From positions 2,976,001-3,040,000 of the forward strand of contig NZ_SHLC01000001.1 of the NCBI RefSeq assembly GCF_004217495.1: DNA of 64,000 nt, read 5' to 3'. The position numbers and the translations under genes are program-made. The DNA is from Microterricola gilva (lineage in GTDB: Bacteria > Actinomycetota > Actinomycetes > Actinomycetales > Microbacteriaceae). The notes beneath the pieces were generated by a model. It was not told the origin of the DNA. It made no database searches and worked only from the letters and a program-made list of their open reading frames with translations. Shown one piece after another: positions 61,369-64,000 of the stretch. Each line of letters opens with the position of its first letter. Positions within the stretch are counted from its first letter, which is position 1.

Positions 61369-62412
61369 TCAGTCCCCTGAACGCCCCAGGACGGCGGCAC
61401 CGGCGATGAGCACGAGAGCGGCCGCTCCGCCGATCAGCAGCACGTCGCTCGAGACGTTGACGCTCACCACCGGTCCGGATGCCGCGGCCGGCGCCTCTGC
61501 GACGGGGTCCGTGATCGGGTCGGCATCCACGTCGGCGTGGCCTCGCGACCAGTTGGCCGCAGGGGCGAGCGGCGTGGGGGCGGCATCCGGGGCGGCGGGC
61601 AGCGCGGGAGTCAACGGCGTGAGCGGGAGCGCGGTCTCGGGTTTCTCAGCGACGAGCACGACGGCACTCGGCGCGCTCAGGCAGCGCACCGGCTCCTCAC
61701 CGGCGCGCGTCACGATCGCGCGCGCCCTCACCACGAGGCCGAGGTCGGCGGCACGCACGCTGTAGTCGGCGCCCGTCGGCGTCGGCAGCGCCGCGTCGGG
61801 CACCGGGCGGGAGGTCGGCTCCGGCGCGGGCGCCGCCGTCGACGCGGGGGTCTGGCTCGGGTGCGGGGTCGGGCCTGGCACCGCGGTCGGCACTGCCGTC
61901 GGGGTTGCGGTCGGCGTCGGGCTCGGCACGGGGGTCGGCTTCGGCGTCGCGGTCGGCACCGGGCTTGGGCTCGGAGTCGGGCGGACCGGGCTCGCCGGCC
62001 CGCTCAGCCACTCAAACGCCACCGCCTCGATCCCGGCCACGCCAGTCTCCACCGGCTGGACGGCTGCCCCGAGCGGCGAGTCATCGACGGCGTCGACCTC
62101 GGGCGCGAGCGCGTCATCGCCTGACGCATCCGGAAGGGCGGCCGTCACGGCTCCGACCGTCGTCAACCTCAGGGTCGCGGTCAGAGTCGAGCCGACGCGT
62201 GCTTCTCCGTGCACCGACACCTCGACGCCGCGGCATCCGCGGTCTGACTCGTCTGCTGGCGTGCCGACGGAGGCGCCGACCGACGACGTGACGTCGTCGG
62301 TTCCGGATGCCGCGGCAGCCGTCAACGGCAGTGCGAGCGCCGCGGCGGACGCGGCGCAGAACGCGGCAGCGGCGAGCGCGCTGAGCACTCGACCTCGGCG
62401 CGTCTGCTGCAC
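61369..62412 (-). CDS. Secreted, C-terminally anchored proline-rich surface protein
   Basis: A 347-residue protein with a GTG at 62412 and 'ggggggattg' before it. A signal peptide ('VLSALAAAAFCAASAAALAL') is followed by a domain with two cysteines ('RGCRGVEVSVHGEARVGSTL', 'RCLSAPSAVVL'), a Pro/Thr/Ser-rich linker ('PTPSPSPVPTATPKPTPVPS' and similar), and a C-terminal membrane helix ('LLIGGAAALVLIAGAAVLG') with a short tail. It has no LPXTG sortase signal. Function unknown; probably a cell-surface stalk protein. Downstream of the sensor kinase on the same strand. Confidence 0.65.
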   Translation of the reverse strand: MQQTRRGRVLSALAAAAFCAASAAALALPLTAAAASGTDDVTSSVGASVGTPADESDRGCRGVEVSVHGEARVGSTLTATLRLTTVGAVTAALPDASGDDALAPEVDAVDDSPLGAAVQPVETGVAGIEAVAFEWLSGPASPVRPTPSPSPVPTATPKPTPVPSPTPTATPTAVPTAVPGPTPHPSQTPASTAAPAPEPTSRPVPDAALPTPTGADYSVRAADLGLVVRARAIVTRAGEEPVRCLSAPSAVVLVAEKPETALPLTPLTPALPAAPDAAPTPLAPAANWSRGHADVDADPITDPVAEAPAAASGPVVSVNVSSDVLLIGGAAALVLIAGAAVLGRSGD

Positions 62413-62488
62413 AACAATCCCCCCGCTGGCGTGGGACGGCGCGATGGCCGACCAGCCGCGTTCGCAGCAGTACGTTCCCGCACCAAGG

Positions 62489-64000
62489 CTAGTGGACGGC
62501 CGAGTTCCCCTCGCCGCGCGACACCCGTTCCTCGGGCTGGCCGATCGGAATCCGCACCGTGAACACCGTGTCGCCCGGCTCGCTCTGCACGGTGACGGTT
62601 CCGCCGTGCGCCTCGACCACGGCGCGCACGGTCGCGAGGCCGAGACCCGTGCTCTGCACGGCGGCACCACCGTCGCCGCCGTCGGCGCGGAAGCGCGAGC
62701 TGTCACCGCGCACGAAGCGCTCGAACAGGGTGCCCTGCACGAGCGGGTCGACACCGGGGCCGTCGTCACGCACGGTGAGCACGGCATCCGACCCCGCCTT
62801 GTGCAGACCCATCTCGACGTTCGTCCCGGGCGGCGTGTGCACGCGGGCGTTCGCGAGCAGGTTGACGACGACCATCTGCAGGCGGCTCGCATCGCCGTTC
62901 ACGACGATCGGCTCCTCGTCGAGTGCTGCGCTCCACTCGTGATCCGGTCCGGTGACCTGGGCGTCGCCGAGCGCGTCAACGGCGAGCGCCGTCAGATCGA
63001 CCGGCAGGGATTCCAGCGCGCGCCCCTCGTCGAGGCGGGCCAACAGCAGCAGGTCTTCGACGAGCGCGCTCATCCGCTTCGATTCGGCCTCGATCCGGCC
63101 GAGGGCGTGGGCGGCATCCGGGGGCAGCGCCTCGCCACTCCGACGCGTCAGCTCGGCGTAGCCGCGAATCGCCGCGAGCGGCGTGCGCAGCTCGTGGCTG
63201 GCGTCGGCGACGAAGTGCCGCACCTTGCGCTCGCTCGCCTCGCGGGCGGTGAGGGCGGATGCGACGTGCCCCAGCATCCGGTTGAATGCCGCACCGAGCT
63301 GCCCGACCTCTGTGCGCACGTCGGTGTCGGTTGTCGGCACTCGTTCGGCGAGCGCGACCTCGCCGCGATCCAGTGGCAGTTCGGAGACCCGCCTGGCCAG
63401 GTGCGTCACCCGCTCCAGCGGGGCCAGCGAGGCGTCGATGAGACGGGTTCCGGCGATCACGGCGATCGCGATGCCGAAGAGCGCCACGATCGCGATGATC
63501 AGTGCGAGCTGCGCCGAGGTGCCTTCGACGCTCGCGAGCGGCAGCGCCACGATGAAGCTGAGCCCCGGGCCCTGCTCGCTGACGATCGCGCGGTAGTTGC
63601 CGAGCCCCGGCATGTCGACGCTGTACGGGTTGCCGTCGGCCGGAACGGTCAGTAGCGCTGCACGTTGCTCCGGCGTCACGCCGAGCACGCCGCCGCTCTC
63701 GGAGATGCGCCCGGCCGACTCGATCGTGTCGCCGAGGATGACGGCCCCGATGGTGCCGACCGGCTGCCCGGGAACCTGCAGGGCCAGGCCGGCCTCGCCG
63801 CTGCCGTCCGGCGGGGTGCTGCCGGGCGGCAGGCCGGAGCCAATGCCGATGCGGCCGCGGTCGGCCGCGGAGTGCAGCTGCACGTCGAGGCGTTCCACGA
63901 GCGAGCCGTGCAGGGCGGCGACGCTCACGAGTCCGATGATCGTCGTGACGAGCACGAACAGCGCGATCGTGCCGAGCAGCAGCCGGCGGCGCAGCGTGAG
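62489..64000 (-). CDS. Sensor histidine kinase, 5'-truncated at the window edge
   Basis: The open frame continues past base 64000, so the start is outside. Residues in the window include a first membrane helix ('LLLGTIALFVLVTTIIGLVS'), an extracytoplasmic sensor of about 120 residues, a second helix ('LALIIAIVALFGIAIAVIAG'), a HAMP linker, the H-box 'HFVADASHELRTPLAAIRGY' (phosphoryl-accepting His), the N-box 'VVNLLANARVHTPPGTNVEM' and G-boxes ('VRDDGPGVDPLVQGTLFERF', 'GLGLATVRAVVEAHGG'). A response regulator gene is expected just outside the window. Confidence 0.93.
   Translation of the reverse strand, partial: LTLRRRLLLGTIALFVLVTTIIGLVSVAALHGSLVERLDVQLHSAADRGRIGIGSGLPPGSTPPDGSGEAGLALQVPGQPVGTIGAVILGDTIESAGRISESGGVLGVTPEQRAALLTVPADGNPYSVDMPGLGNYRAIVSEQGPGLSFIVALPLASVEGTSAQLALIIAIVALFGIAIAVIAGTRLIDASLAPLERVTHLARRVSELPLDRGEVALAERVPTTDTDVRTEVGQLGAAFNRMLGHVASALTAREASERKVRHFVADASHELRTPLAAIRGYAELTRRSGEALPPDAAHALGRIEAESKRMSALVEDLLLLARLDEGRALESLPVDLTALAVDALGDAQVTGPDHEWSAALDEEPIVVNGDASRLQMVVVNLLANARVHTPPGTNVEMGLHKAGSDAVLTVRDDGPGVDPLVQGTLFERFVRGDSSRFRADGGDGGAAVQSTGLGLATVRAVVEAHGGTVTVQSEPGDTVFTVRIPIGQPEERVSRGEGNSAVH

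Noticed and set aside
61369-61480. LPXTG cell-wall anchor at the end of the proline-rich protein
   Set aside because: The C-terminus has a membrane helix and short tail but no LPXTG-like motif.

Overview
The window is high-GC chromosomal DNA from an actinobacterium, most likely Microbacteriaceae. Supporting signs are frequent GTG starts, the NrdH/I/E/F class Ib ribonucleotide reductase cluster, an rplJ-rplL pair with its own leader, DUF3105/DUF305 and DUF4236 proteins, and heavy over-use of the heptamer GGATGCC/GGCATCC. No rRNA, tRNA, CRISPR array, prophage or complete insertion sequence was seen. The first CDS and the last CDS run off the window edges.

Layout. 1-6.9 kb: the end of an NmrA-like oxidoreductase, a LuxR-type ATPase regulator, small membrane proteins, a NIPSNAP-like enzyme and a secreted four-cysteine protein. 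7.2-10.7 kb: an ECF sigma factor, a membrane anti-sigma-like protein, two more secreted four-cysteine proteins and a signal peptidase I; together with the protein at 6222 this looks like a secretion module. 11-14.5 kb: an accessory zone with a DUF4236 protein, a membrane protein, gene remnants and a TIR-domain/aldehyde-dehydrogenase chimera. 14.6-18.7 kb: nrdHIEF (minus strand) with NrdR-type boxes and DnaA-box-like sites upstream. 19-20.4 kb: an AbiEi-like protein bracketed by two copies of a 66-bp palindromic repeat. 20.5-27.1 kb: a pentose locus (LacI regulator, araD, ChvE/MmsA/MmsB-type ABC importer) with matching operators. 27.1-27.5 kb: nested tandem repeats plus a third copy of the 66-bp repeat. 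27.5-36.8 kb: an MFS exporter, an oligopeptide-type ABC importer operon with a terminal alpha/beta hydrolase, and a convergent LysR. 36.9-41.3 kb: an acyltransferase-like membrane protein, an APC permease/cyclase operon and a SnoaL-like protein. 41.4-44.1 kb: cystathionine gamma-synthase and cystathionine beta-synthase (transsulfuration). 44.5-48.2 kb: DUF3105 and DUF305 proteins and an ABC exporter. 48.2-49.8 kb: five copies of a modular repeat of about 210 bp, with a GIY-YIG nuclease gene sitting between copies 2 and 3. 49.8-53.2 kb: an alpha-glucoside-type ABC importer without its ATPase. 53.4-56.3 kb: an MFS/MarR pair and a patatin preceded by a short upstream ORF with a hairpin. 56.3-58 kb: rplJ-rplL with an attenuator-like leader. 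58.2-61.2 kb: TetR, a DHA2 exporter and MarR with a clear promoter/operator pair. 61.3-64 kb: a proline-rich surface protein and a sensor histidine kinase.

Most genes are ordinary core or transport functions. The parts that conventional annotation does not explain are the GIY-YIG-associated repeat array, the 66-bp palindromic repeat family, the sigma-factor/secreted-protein module with a possible frameshift in the sigma gene, and several small upstream ORFs and operator pairs. All product names rest on reading the translated sequence; no database search was run.
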